This document shows, in pieces, positions 1 through 10,795 of a stretch of 64,000 nt of DNA. Origin of the DNA: Coccinella septempunctata. Lineage: Eukaryota > Arthropoda > Insecta > Coleoptera > Coccinellidae. Each line of letters starts with the position of its first letter. Positions within the stretch are counted from its first letter, which is position 1. Position numbers and translations under genes: made by a program. The notes beneath the pieces are model-generated. The model saw only the letters and a list, made by a program, of their open reading frames with translations. It searched no databases and had not been told where the DNA came from. The stretch lies in the NCBI RefSeq assembly GCF_907165205.1, contig NC_058189.1, positions 2,544,501-2,608,500 of the forward strand. The letters are read 5' to 3'.

Positions 1-145
1 ACTATTATTATCTATCGTGACCTATTTGGGCATGATATCTTCAAGCAAAAAAATGAGTTGCTACCATTAACAGTTGAAGTGGCTTCAGAGTGAAAAGGGG
101 TTCAACTCTTCCGGACTCCCCATAAGCTTATGACTTACTATTTTA

Positions 146-286
146 GGCCCGTTTGCACCAATACCCCTTAAAACGAGTACTTAACTAAGTGTCGTTTAAA
201 GTTAATGGACGCTTAATTTTGTTCCTAGTTGCACGACTGTGGCTTATCAGAATCTTAAGTAAGGGGCCCTTAAGTTTTTATATCTA
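146..286 (+). mobile_element. Left end of a split PIF/Harbinger-like MITE (copy A)
   Basis: The end begins GGCCCGTTTGCACCAA and matches the first ~140 bp of two complete copies at 41696-42581 and 49705-50581, with only scattered substitutions. Similarity stops at about 286, where complete copies continue but this one enters unrelated sequence. The missing right part resumes at 6082. TTA precedes the end, fitting the 3-bp TWA target duplications of PIF/Harbinger elements. The superfamily is inferred from terminus and target size; no transposase is encoded. Confidence 0.7.
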
Positions 287-454
287 TATACGTGAAGAAT
301 GAAAGGAATGTTTGTTGGTCGAAGATGATGGGATGATATGATCATGAAAAATGGATAGTGAATTTTTGTTAGTCTTTGTTATTACCAATGATACGACTTG
401 CTTTATTCCATTTCGACATCGACTAATTGGAGAAATCTGCGTACTCTAAAATGC

Positions 455-846
455 CAGAGATATCTGACACGTCTTCCAGTTTTATCATTGACCATTACTT
501 ACCATAAAAATACCACAAATTCAAAGAACCCAATTCTTCAAACTAAGTTGAACGCTATCTGATGAATATTTGAACGTTTTGTAAAATATGTTCAAAAATT
601 AAAAAGTATCTGTGGAATTTGAGGAATTGGATCCTTTTGCTGAATACAACTCTGTTTAAAAGACGCACAGATGTGAATTGTCACATCTGTGCGTCTGTGC
701 TAGTTATTCTGAGGGTAATTCTGTTTTTCCACAGCTCATTATGAAAACTGAAAATGGCTATATCTTTTTATCAGGGCCAGAAAAATGTTTCCTTTCGACT
801 CAAGAATCTATACTGTTAAAATATTTGTACGAGTCAAAGACTACAT
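455..846 (-). repeat. Truncated copy of the ACAGGTGAGTCTTTGACT TIR repeat family
   Basis: This segment is the reverse complement of the inner part of the repeat seen complete at 37404-37977. It ends near 846 in that family's terminus (CTCAAGAATCT, then GAGTCAAAGACT). The other end is missing. It contains a local hairpin: GACGCACAGATGTGA at 662-676 is followed by its inverse TCACATCTGTGCGTC. No coding potential is visible. Confidence 0.6.
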
Positions 847-963
847 TGCACTCAAAATTTTCGTGAGACAATGCAATAGAACTGTCAGCTGGCCTGACGT
901 TCGTCAACGTAAATCCGAACTCAAATGAGTTTTTAGGTGGGGCAGACCAACCTCGCCTATAAA

Positions 964-2737
964 AGCTTGTGTGTGTGTGGGAGGCGGTTGTGTGTGGGGG
1001 GTGTGTGTGTACGTGTGTGTGTGTGCGTGTGTGTGTGTACGTGTGTGTGTGCGTGCGTGTGTGTGTACGTGTGTGCGTGCGCACGCGTGTGTGTGTACGT
1101 GTGTGTGTGCGTGCGTGTGTGTGTGTGCGTGCGTGTGTGTGTGTGTGTGCGTGTGTGTGTGGGGGTGTAGGATGTGCGTTTCGAGTATCGAGTGTCGTGT
1201 GTCGAGAGTAGAGTGTCGTGTGTCGAGTGTCGAGTGCCGAGTGTCGAGTGCCGAGTATCGTGTGTCGAGTGTCGTGTGTCGTGTGTCGTGTGTCGAGTGT
1301 CGAGTGTCAAGTGTCGAGTGTCGAGTGTCGGGTGTCGAGTGTCGAGTGTCGAGTGTCGTGTGTCGAGTGTCGAGTGTCGGGTGTCGAGTGTCGAGTGTCG
1401 AGTGTCAAGTGTCGAGTGTCGAGTGCCGAGTATCGTGTGTCGAGTGTCGTGTGTCGAGTGTCGTGTGTCGAGTGTCGAGTGTCGAGTGTATGGCGCGTGT
1501 GTGTGTGGTGGTGTGTGTGGTGTGTGTGTGGTGTGTGTGTGGGTGGAGTGTGTGTGTGTGTGTGTGTGTGGTGTGTGTGTGGTGTGTGTGTGTGTGTGTG
1601 TGTGGTGTGCGTGTGTGGTGTGCGTGTGTGGTGTGCGTGTGTGGTGTGCGTGTGTGGTGTGCGTGTGTGTGTGCGTGCGTGTGTGTGTGTACGTGTGTGT
1701 GTGCGCGCGCGTGTGTGTGTACGTGTGTGTGTGTGCGCGTGTGTGGGTGTACGTGTGTGTGTGTGCGTGCGTGTGTGTGTGCGTGCGTGTGTGTGTGTGT
1801 GTGTGTGCGTGTGTGTGTGGGGGTGAAGGATGTGCGTTTCGAGTATCGAGTGTCGTGTGTCGAGAGTAGAGTGTCGTGTGTCGAGAGTAGAGTGTCGTGT
1901 GTCGAGTGTCGAGTGCCGAGTGTCGAGTGCCGAGTATCGTGTGTCGAGTGTCGTGTGTCGTGTGTCGAGTGTCGTGTGTCGAGTGTCGAGTGTCGGGTGT
2001 CGAGTGTCGAGTGTCCAGTGTCGAGTGTCGAGTGTCGAGTGCCGAGTATCGTGTGTCGAGTGTCGAGTGTCGTGTGTCGAGTGTCGAGTGTCGAGTGTCG
2101 AGTGTCCAGTGTCAAGTGTCGAGTGTCGAGTGTCGGGTGTCGAGTGTCGAGTGTATGGCGCGTGTGTGTGTGGTGGTTTGTGTGGTGTGTGTGTGGTGTG
2201 TGTGTGGAGTGTGTGTGTGTGTGTGTGTGTGGTGTGTGTGTGTGGTGTGTGTGTGTGTGGTGTGCGTGTGTGGTGTGCGTGTGTGGTGTGCGTGTGTGGT
2301 GTGCGTCTGTGTGGGGTGGGTGTGTGTGGGTGGGTGTGTGTGGGTGGGTGTGTGTGGGGTGTGTGTGTGTGTTTGTGGGGTGTGTGTGTGGTTTGTGTGT
2401 GGGTGTGTGTGTGTGTGTATGTGTGTGTGGTGTGTGTGTGTGGTGTGTGTGTGTGTGGTGTGCGTGTGTGGTGTGCGTCTGTGTGGGGTGTGTGTGTGTT
2501 TGTGTGGGGTGTGTGTGGGGTGGGCGTTTGTGTGTGGGGTGGGTGTGCGTGTGTGTGTGGGGAAGACGTGTGTGTGGGGTAGGTGTGTGTGTGTGTGTGC
2601 GTGGGGCGTTTGTGTGTGGGGTGTGTGTTTGTGTGTGTGCGTGGGGCGTTTGTGCGTGTGTCTGTGTGAGTGTGTGCGTGTGTGTGTGTGCGCGCGCGCG
2701 CGTATGTTGTGGTGCAGGGTGTGTGTGTCGCGCGCGT

Positions 2738-2799
<62 letters not shown>

Positions 2800-4751
2800 G
2801 GGATTTGTCGGGTGTGTGTGTGTGTATGAGGGATTTGTCGGGTGTGTGTGCAGGTGTGTGTGGGGGGTGCAGGGTGTGCGTTTCGAGTGTCGATTGTCGT
2901 GAGTCGTGTGTCGAGCGTCGTGTGTCGTGTGTCGAGTGTCGAGTGTCGGGTGTCGAGTGTCAATATTCGGGTGTCGAGTGTCAAGTGTCGAGTGTCGAAT
3001 GTCGAGAATCGAGAGTGTGGCGCGTGTGTGTGGCGGTGTTTGTGGTGGAGTGTGTGTGGGTGGGGTGTGTCGAGTGTCGTGTGTCGTGTGTCGAGTGTCG
3101 AGTGTCGGGTGTCGAGTGTCAAGTGTCGAGTGTCAAGTGTCGTGTGTCGAGTGTCGAGTGTCAAGTGTCGAGTGTCAAGTGTCGAGTGTCGAGTGTCAAG
3201 TGTCGTGTGTCGAGTGTCGAGTGTCAAGTGTCGAGTGTCGGGTGTCGAGTGTCGAGTGTCGGGTGTCGAGTGTCAAGTGTCGAGTGTCAAGTGTCGAGTG
3301 TCGAGTGTCAAGTGTCGAATGTCGGGTGTCGAGTGTCGGGTGTCGGGTGTCGAGTGTCAAGTGTCGAGTGTCGAGTGTCAAGTGTCGAGTGTCAAGTGTC
3401 AAGTGTCGAGTGTCGAGTGTCAAGTGTCGTGTGTCGAGTGTCGAGTGTCAAGTGTCAAGTGTCGAGTGTCGAGTGTCAAGTGTCGAGTGTCGAGTGTCAA
3501 GTGTCGAGTGTCGAGTGTCAAGTGTCGAGTGTCAAGTGTCAAGTGTCGAGTGTCGAATGTCGAGAATCGAGAGTGTGGCGCGTGTGTGTGGCGGTGTTTG
3601 TGGTGGAGTGTGTGTGGGTGGGGTGTGTCGAGTGTCGTGTGTCGTGTGTCGAGTGTCGAGTGTCGGGTGTCGAGTGTCGAGTGTCAAGTGTCGAGTGTCG
3701 AGTGTCAAGTGTCGTGTGTCGAGTGTCGAGTGTCAAGTGTCGAGTGTCAAGTGTCGAGTGTCGAGTGTCAAGTGTCGTGTGTCGAGTGTCGAGTGTCAAG
3801 TGTCGGGTGTCGAGTGTCGAGTGTCGGGTGTCGAGTGTCAAGTGTCGAGTGTCAAGTGTCGAGTGTCGAATGTCGAGAATCGAGAGTGTGGCGCGTGTGT
3901 GTGGCGGTGTTTGTGGTGGAGTGTGTGTGGGTGGGGTGTGTCGAGTGTCGTGTGTCGTGTGTCGAGTGTCGAGTGTCGGGTGTCGAGTGTCGAGTGTCAA
4001 GTGTCGAGTGTCGAGTGTCAAGTGTCGTGTGTCGAGTGTCGAGTGTCAAGTGTCGAGTGTCAAGTGTCGAGTGTCGAGTGTCAAGTGTCGTGTGTCGAGT
4101 GTCGAGTGTCAAGTGTCGGGTGTCGAGTGTCGAGTGTCGGGTGTCGAGTGTCAAGTGTCGAGTGTCAAGTGTCGAGTGTCGAGTGTCAAGTGTCGGGTGT
4201 CGAGTGTCGGGTGTCGGGTGTCGAGTGTCAAGTGTCGAGTGTCGAGTGTCAAGTGTCGAGTGTCAAGTGTCAAGTGTCGAGTGTCGAGTGTCAAGTGTCG
4301 TGTGTCGAGTGTCGAGTGTCGTGTGTCGAGTGTCGTGTGTCGAGTGTCGAGTGTCGGGTGTCGAGTGTCAATATTCGGGTGTCGAGTGTCAAGTGTCGAG
4401 TGTCGAATGTCGAGAATCGAGAGTGTGGCGCGTGTGTGTGGCGGTGTTTGTGGTGGAGTGTGTGTGGGTGGGGTGTGTCGAGTGTCGTGTGTCGTGTGTC
4501 GAGTGTCAGGTGTCGAGTGTCGAGTGTCAAGTGTCGAGTGTCAAGTGTCGTGTGTCGAGTGTCGAGTGTCAAGTGTCGAGTGTCGAGTGTCGGGTGTCGA
4601 GTGTCGAGTGTCGTGTGTCGAGTGTCGAGTGTCGGGTGTCGAGTATCGAGTGTATGGCGTGTGTGTGTGTGGCGGTGTGTGTGGGTGGAGTGTGTGTGTG
4701 GTGTGTGTGTGTGTGTGTGTGTGTGGTGTGCGTGTGTGGAGTGCGTGTGTG

Positions 4752-4782
<31 letters not shown>

Positions 4783-5430
4783 AGGGATTTGTCGGGTGTG
4801 TGTGTATTAGGGATTTGTCGGGTGTGTGTGTATGAGGGATTTGTCGGGGGTGTGTGCGGGTGTGTGTGGGGGGTGCAGGGTGTGCGTGTCGAGTGTCGTG
4901 TGTCGTGTGTCGAGTGTCGAGTGTCGTGTGTCGAGTGTCGGGTGTCGAGTGTCAAGTCGGGTGTCGAGTGTCAAGTGTCGGGTGTCGAGTGTCAAGTGTC
5001 GAGTGTCGAGTGTCGAATGTCGAATGTCGAGTGTGTGGCGCGTGTGTGTGGCGATGTGTGTGGGTGGAGTGTGTGTGGGTGGGGTGAGTGTGTGTCTGTG
5101 TGTGTGTGTGTGTATGTGTGTGTGGGTGTGTGTGGGTGGGGTGAGTGTGTGTCTGTGTGTGTGTGTGTGTGTATGTGTGTGTGGGTGTGAGTGGTGTGCG
5201 TGTGTGGTGTGCGTGTGTGATGTGCGTGTGTGATGTGCGTGTGTGGTGTGCGTGTGTGGTGTGCGTCTGTGTGGGGTGTGTGGGGTGGGTGTGTGTGGTG
5301 TGCGTGTGTGGTGTGCGTCTGTGTGGGGTGTGTGGAGTGGGTGTGTGTGGGTCGTTTGTGTGTGGGGTGTGTGTGGGTGGAGTGTGTGTGGGTAGGGTGT
5401 GTGTGTGGGGTGTGTTTGGGTGGTGTGGCT
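964..5430 (+). repeat. Compound satellite: GTGTCGA heptamer plus GT-rich microsatellite, ~4.5 kb
   Basis: The plus strand is almost only G and T, apart from the heptamer GTGTCGA and its variants GTGTCGT, GTGTCAA, GTGTCGG and GTGCCGA. Heptamer blocks lie at about 1170-1490, 1830-2150, 2880-4660 and 4885-5035. GT/GTGTGC/GGTGTGTGTG tracts fill the spaces between them. A 7-bp unit without stop triplets in any register stays open in all three plus frames (V-S-S-V-E-C-R) and in minus frames (T-L-D-T-R-H-S), so very long open frames appear with no sign of a gene. Longer units recur: the GAGAGTGTGGCGCG block at 3011, 3569, 3882 and 4419, and GGGATTTGTCGG at five places between 2800 and 4850. Long alternating purine-pyrimidine tracts could adopt Z-DNA. 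Confidence 0.95.
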
Positions 5431-6081
5431 GGAAGAAGAACCAAATGTAGTTTTTGATAGAGAAGAGCCTAATTAATCTATATTCTGAATTTCAAAACGA
5501 TACGACGAAATATGTATTTTGGCTGAAAATTTTTCATGATGTATAGCCTTGCGTTTTTTTCGATCGACATCGAAAATCCCCTGATTCCATCACAGTTTTG
5601 AAGAAAAAAATTATGCTGGCTTGTTGTATTGGATAGAAGATCATTTGAATTACAATTCCTACTAGTTTTTCCAAAAACTCTAAAGACATATTTTCATCGC
5701 TTGATCCTTGATTCAACTGAGGGTGGATTGAAGATCATAATAATTTATTGTTTCTAGTCATGTTGGAATATTTTCAAAAATGTCTGAAGAAAATTGTGCT
5801 TTTATTCCTTGATCCAGATTGCGTTGGATTGAAGATCAATTGGTCAGATATGTCTCTAGTCATGGCGCAATATTTTCAAGAATGTCTAAAGAAAATTTTC
5901 TTTTTTCATCTTTATTCCGGCTGCTAGGGCCTACCAAAATTTCTGCCCTAATAATTCACTTGAAGAAGAACCGATTGCAGTTTCTGGTAGAGAATAGCCT
6001 AATTAAACTATATTTCGAATTTCAAGACGATACGAAAAAAAAAAGCATTTTCGGCCAATTCATGATGTATATATAGCCTTT
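5431..6081 (+). repeat. Degenerate direct repeats flanking the satellite
   Basis: A block starting GAAGAAGAACC at about 5432 and ending near the GATGTATA at 5538 recurs at about 5963-6070, some 530 bp away, with many substitutions. Between them a second unit (around 5726-5805, containing GTTTCTAGTCATG and ATATTTTCAA) recurs at 5824-5900. No gene is apparent. It may be the remains of the element that carried the satellite. Confidence 0.5.
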
Positions 6082-6447
6082 TTTATTGTCCTCGTTAGTA
6101 CGAATGCGATGAGTGATTGCCAAGCAAGTGGTGGTAATCTACAAAGGGTACTCAACTCCTCAACAGAAGAAACGAGTTTGTTGCTAACTATAGTATAATT
6201 TGTGACACAAAATTGAAAAACTGATGGCATAACAATAAAGGTAAAAGAAAAGGCTTGATATTCAATAATGAATTCATTCAATTTTCAAAATCCATCAAAA
6301 ATGGAGTGTTCTGCAGCCAGTTCAACAAATTATTTTAGCCTTGCTTTAGCCATTTAAATGCCACTTAACAGTTGGTGCAACGTAATTTAAGTTAAGGGTT
6401 CATTTCAAGGGACACTTAACACTAAATGCGTTCGGTGCAAACGGGTC
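6082..6447 (+). mobile_element. Right end of the split Harbinger-like MITE (copy A)
   Basis: From TTATTGTCC at about 6083 to the inverted terminus GGTGCAAACGGGTC ending at 6447, this follows the right ~400 bp of the complete copies at 41696-42581 and 49705-50581, with one internal deletion of about 60 bp near 6335. Together with 146-286 it makes one element lacking ~320 bp of its middle and carrying ~5.8 kb of foreign sequence instead. Confidence 0.7.
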
Positions 6448-6830
6448 TTTTATTCGTGAAACCTAATGACAGACTATCAACATATTGATTACGAAATTTT
6501 TCTTGCCCTTTCGAACAAAAAGGAGAGATTATTTGACTCTATGGTCTTGGACGAGGAATCACCTATTGCATTTTGCAGCATTTTTAATCAACACTTTGTA
6601 TAATCCACACTGCAAAAGGATCTTTAATGTTTTTCGAAGAAAATGAGATGAGCTGCCAACTTCCATTCGATTCACATTCAGTACCTAGCAAAGGAGGCCT
6701 TCATTCAACCAGACATGAATCAATTTCCTGAATGTAAATACTTTGAAATCAACAAAGACAAATCGAAAATTTCATCGACCATTTCTCGACTAATAATGGA
6801 TATTCACATTAACCCCTATCGATTATTTAC
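6448..6830. other. AT-rich sequence without recognisable features
   Basis: No coding frame, repeat or motif could be supported here. It lies directly downstream, in the minus direction, of the exon at 6831-7161 and is probably intronic. Confidence 0.5.
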
Positions 6831-7161
6831 CTGAGTCAACAGATGCGGAACTAGCATTCACCAGGGACTTGCTACGACGCGATTCAATAGAGCTAGGCCT
6901 GGAGGAGCGATAACCTTCTTTCTTGAGCTCGCCGACGGCAGTTCTTACGTCCAAATCGCTAGTGGTATCTCTTTCTTTATCGGCGGAAAGCAAGGGCGTT
7001 ACGAAGGAGTCCAGGGCTTCCGAGGACGAGTTCGACAGTTTCAGATTGTCGAATTGTGAAGAGGGGCTCGATAGGGGAGCAGGAATAGTATTGGGATAAT
7101 CGGAATTTATCCGAGATGTGAGGTTGGCCGAGTGTTCTTCTACCATTCTGCGAGGGTTAAC
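6831..7161 (-). CDS. Candidate internal exon of a minus-strand host gene (Ser-rich)
   Basis: On the minus strand an acceptor (CTTTTTCCAG) precedes an open segment starting V-N-P-R-R-M and ending at a donor (GACTCAG/GTAAAT). The 331 nt have entry phase 0 and exit phase 1; only this frame is open. About 110 residues are rich in Ser, Pro, Asn and charged residues (SSPSSQFDNLKLSNSSSEAL), with no domain I recognise; it looks like a disordered, phosphorylatable region. GC content is higher than in the surroundings and the splice signals are good, which argues for a real exon. The rest of the gene lies outside the window or in unidentified exons. Confidence 0.5.
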
Positions 7162-7609
7162 CTGGAAAAAGATCATTTGTGTTAGGTCTTTTTCTGAAGC
7201 CATTGAGTGGGGCTTGTATAGGTTCATTTCACTTTCCGAGAGGAGATAACTAAACTGTTTATTCGAAGAGTAGAGTGAAGTGAAGCATCTTACATATAAG
7301 GTGGACCACTTCCAGCTGGATTTTTCTGATTTTATGAGTTTTTTCGGAAAATGCCAAGATAAGTCAATTTTTATTCGGAAGGAGACATCTTTTGATTGCG
7401 AATTCGTGTCTAAAACTTAAATTAAGTACACAATTTTATGTAGGAAAAAGGTTATGTATGTGTCGCAGGCTTATCATAATATCAGTCTTGTTTAATACGC
7501 CTAGGCTTTTTCAATATGACTAGGCGATGGTAAAACTAAAAAAGTAAATGAAAATCGGACAATATGAATGATTATTCAGGACGTGTTATAATACGCCTGA
7601 CGCTTCTTA
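7162..7609. other. Non-coding stretch, probably intron
   Basis: AT-rich sequence upstream (minus sense) of the exon at 6831-7161. Nothing specific was recognised. Confidence 0.4.
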
Positions 7610-8062
7610 GGCCCGGTACTTTCATGTGCGAATAGATAAATTTATTCGATAGATAAGTCTTATTCGTAGGATAAGTAAAAATGCTGTCTTTTCATTTTCA
7701 GATAGTGTTATTCGTCGAATAAATCTGTCATTGAAACTTAATAATAAGAGTTTATTTGTCATAGATCGAATATCGGTACGTCATAATTGGTTGAATTTTT
7801 AAAATTCTTGATGTATGTTTATTCTTTGTGTGATTTTCACGAAATATTTGCTTTCTAGTTGGAATTATGACAATTTCTGCAATGCGGTGTCTTATTTTAC
7901 ATTAATCAGTGAAAATTGGTATACCGTGCTTTCATAGAATTGTTATTCGTCGAACGATTTCATCTGAAAGCACCGAAATAAGGTATCCTTCAGATAGGAA
8001 ATTATTTGACGGATACTTATTGACAGTGAATAAAATTTATTCGAAGGTGAAAGTACCGGGCC
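7610..8062 (+). mobile_element. GGCCCGGTACTTTCA TIR element, 453 bp (Harbinger-like MITE)
   Basis: The left terminus GGCCCGGTACTTTCA is mirrored by TGAAAGTACCGGGCC at the right end, ending at 8062. Flanks are TTA on the left and TAA on the right, as expected of 3-bp TWA target sites. A shorter 220-bp relative at 35150-35369 shares both ends, so this copy is either longer by about 230 bp of inner sequence or has received an insertion. Non-coding. Confidence 0.75.
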
Positions 8063-8076
8063 TAAGTCTTATTGTA

Positions 8077-9337
8077 CACTGCGCAAAAAAATTAACGCAC
8101 ATTATGGAAATCTCAAATTTATTCTACAACTGAAGGTGTTCTCCATGATAATTATTTTTATCAGAATTATGCATGCATATTTTATCCACTTTCAACGGTT
8201 TTCTTCAATACAGATGTTTTTTCCCAGCAGGAATAAAAAATATTATCAGATTTTGAATGTATTGGTTCCATTCGGGTAACAACTGCCATTCAAGAACGTT
8301 ACTTGAGAGTTTCTTCGTTGAGACAACGGCCTGCAACCGCTCGCTTCCTTCAAATTCAGCTTGAGCAAACTCATGAGGTGCAAATTAGCACTCAGACAAT
8401 AAGAAATCGCCTCAGAGAATATGATTTAAGGCCTCGTGTCGCGGCAAGAGGCCCAGCTCTTACCCCAGCCCATCGAAGGGCGCGTTTAGATTTTGCGAGA
8501 GAGCATATCCATTGGGAAGAGGCCGATTGGGAAAGAGTTCTCTTCACAGATGAGTCTAGATTCTGCCTCTACCATTGTGATCGAAGTTCGCTTGTAGACA
8601 GACGTCCATATGAATGATATGCTCAGTGCAATTTCCTGAATACTACTGGTTTCGGGGGAGGATCGATTATGGTATGGGGTGGAATATCTATGACTGCTCG
8701 CACAGACCTAGTGGTCGTTGATAATGGAGCTATGAATGCTGATAAGTATATAAGGAACATTCTTGAAGAGCATGTAGTGCCATTTGCCCCATACATTGGT
8801 GAAAATTTCCATTTTTATGGACGATAATGCCAGACCCCATCGTGCGCGCATCGTTCAGGAGTACCTTGAAGAGATTGAAGTCTCTCGAATGGAATGGCCA
8901 GCAAGAAGTCCAGATCTCAATCCGATTGAGCAGGTTTGGGACAACCTCAATAGAAGGCTGAGAAGTTCAGAAAATCATCCAGCTACTCTTAATGACTTAG
9001 GAATCCAACTCGGAGAAATCTGGGAAGGATTAGATCAGAACATTTTAAGATCACTCATTTTGAGTATGAACCGTCGTTTCCGAGCTGTAATTAACGCAAG
9101 GGGTGACTATACCAAGTATTAAATCACTTATCAGCATTTCAGTATTTTGAAAATTGTTCATTTCTCTTCTTTCACATAAGATTCGGTGAAATCCTGAATT
9201 TTTCTTCCATTTAATGTGTCTTGTTTCGTTCAAAACCTTCCCGAGAGAACATAAAAAATAAATTATAAAGTCAATGTAGAGTTAACTTTCATTAAAATTG
9301 AGATTTTCAGAATGTGCGTTAATTTTTTTGCGCAGTG
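8077..9337 (+). mobile_element. Tc1 family element, copy 1 (1261 bp, deleted)
   Basis: It is bounded by inverted termini CACTGCGCAAAAAAATTAA and its complement and flanked by TA on both sides (8075-8076, 8338-equivalent at 9338-9339). Compared with copy 5 (61305-62830) it lacks the region from the upstream untranslated part into the transposase N-terminus; the junction is near 8271 (CCATTC/GGGTAAC). It sits 14 bp to the right of the MITE at 7610-8062. Confidence 0.92.
8275..9122 (+). pseudogene. Tc1-type transposase, broken (copy 1)
   Basis: The remnant starts at the residues equivalent to position 64 of the intact protein, so the N-terminal DNA-binding helix-turn-helix region is gone. The catalytic motif FTDESRF is present at about 8542-8565. 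A TGA replaces an Arg codon after RRPYE at 8616, and a small insertion near 8807 shifts the frame just before MDDNARPH. The remaining C-terminal half, with NPIEQVW, is open to the normal end. It cannot make active transposase. Confidence 0.9.
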
Positions 9338-9339
9338 TA

Positions 9340-10587
9340 ATTGTACGTGATATTTTTAGAATTTGAGTGTACAAAATACGTCGTATAATATCCTATTTGG
9401 ATGTATTCATATCATTTATTGATTTGAAATATCGAAAATAAAAGGTAATCGATGAGTTTCCATAGGAAATTTTTTATTTTCAGCCTACAGTCATTTCCAC
9501 TGACACTTCTGCGAATTCATTATTTCTATGCATAGACATAGGGTCTCTATGTCTATGTTTCTACGATTAAGTACAGCAAATATTCCAGTCAATTCTTTGA
9601 AAAAGGCTGCTGTGAAATGTATGGGCACATTTAGCGTACGATGAAAATGTAGCGTTCATTGTGCAAGCAAATCGCTTCCCACAAATTGAACATGATGAAC
9701 CGACGCTTACACCGAAAACTTTGTAGATTATTCACGGAAATAGTTTTATCTGGTCGAAACAGCTTGTGGAGAATATGGATCACTGTAATTAATAGTTTCT
9801 CCGGAAAGTTTACGAAGTTATCTTCTTCTTCAATTCAGATGCCATATTTCATCCAACAGCAGTAATCAGAAATTTCATTCTTCAAATTTGATTTAGGACT
9901 TTTGGAGTTTCCACATACTCCTGCAGCAGTTTTGGGTGATAGCAAGGAATTTCTTAACACATTCAGTTTTCCCATTGAAGAATAATTGTTATTTATAGAA
10001 CAAGAGAGTTAAATTAACATTTTTAGCTCAAGTCTTTTATATAAATTTTTTTTCCATTTTGAATAAAATTCAACAATTTCCAGAGAGTTATCTGATTTAT
10101 GAACCATAGATTATTCTATGTTTATGAAATGACATGGAAGGTGTTGCTTCGATTGTTTGTTGCTAGGGCATTATTCAACTCATAGCAACAGATGACGTTT
10201 ATAGTTCATATTCATGTTGTTCAATTTCACTTTGTGAGTTGAAATTAATTAATTTCTCTCATATTTATATACTCGTAATTGAAGGAGTTCAAATGGCAAA
10301 AACTCGTTTTGATAAGTAAATGTATGAAATTTGATTTCTATCTGCAATAAGAAAAAAAATAGTTTCAGAAAAAGATTGTGCAAAAAATTCTATGTTCATA
10401 TTTCACCAATCCTTCGACTCATTTCACACATTATTCAATACTTAGTTTTATCATTCAATAGTGGTAACTCCGTATACTATATGTTGAAATTGACCATGTG
10501 TTTAAAATCGGAGCAGGTCATTAAATATCCGATATAAAAAGAGTATATTCTTTCCCTTTTTCGAACTAAGATATACGATATCCTCAC
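9340..10587. other. AT-rich sequence, no supported gene
   Basis: Short open frames only, without homology I recognise. The copy of TCTATGTC around 9534-9560 is locally repeated (CATAGACATAGGGTCTCTATGTCTATG forms a small hairpin). It is probably intron or intergenic DNA between the two candidate minus-strand exons. Confidence 0.4.
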
Positions 10588-10689
10588 CTATGCATCTGTA
10601 AGGGGAAGACGCATCAGCATCGCCATGGAGGCGTTGCAGACTGCGTTCCGATGTTAGTCGTCCACATCCTGAACAACTCGAAATATTAT
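10588..10689 (-). CDS. Candidate small internal exon with CxxC
   Basis: On the minus strand the acceptor TTCTTTACAG and donor ATAG/GTGAGG bound 102 nt, entry phase 1 and exit phase 1, encoding about 34 residues that include SSCSGCGRL and end in YRCI. The three Cys could belong to a zinc-binding fold, but this is speculation. Its exit phase does not fit the entry phase of the exon at 6831-7161, so either another exon lies between or they belong to different genes. Confidence 0.35.
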
Positions 10690-10795
10690 CTGTAAAGAAA
10701 AAATACTTATAATTCTTGATAAGAGATACATGTTAAAAAATATTCGGAAATAATTTTTAAATAGGAAAAATATATCGTCAATTATATCAATTATA

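Noticed and set aside
964..5430. Very long open frames (up to ~780 codons) in several frames on both strands
   Set aside because: They follow from a stop-free 7-bp repeat and GT tracts. Translations are pure repeat (VSSVECR, TLDTRHS, VCVCVC) in every register, with no start context, domain or splice structure.
964..5430. Telomeric repeat
   Set aside because: The unit GTGTCGA is not TTAGG or TCAGG, and unique sequence and transposon ends flank it on both sides.
6060..6281. Minus frame shared with 50208-50432
   Set aside because: It lies in the body of the Harbinger-like MITE, differs in frame between copies and has no domain.
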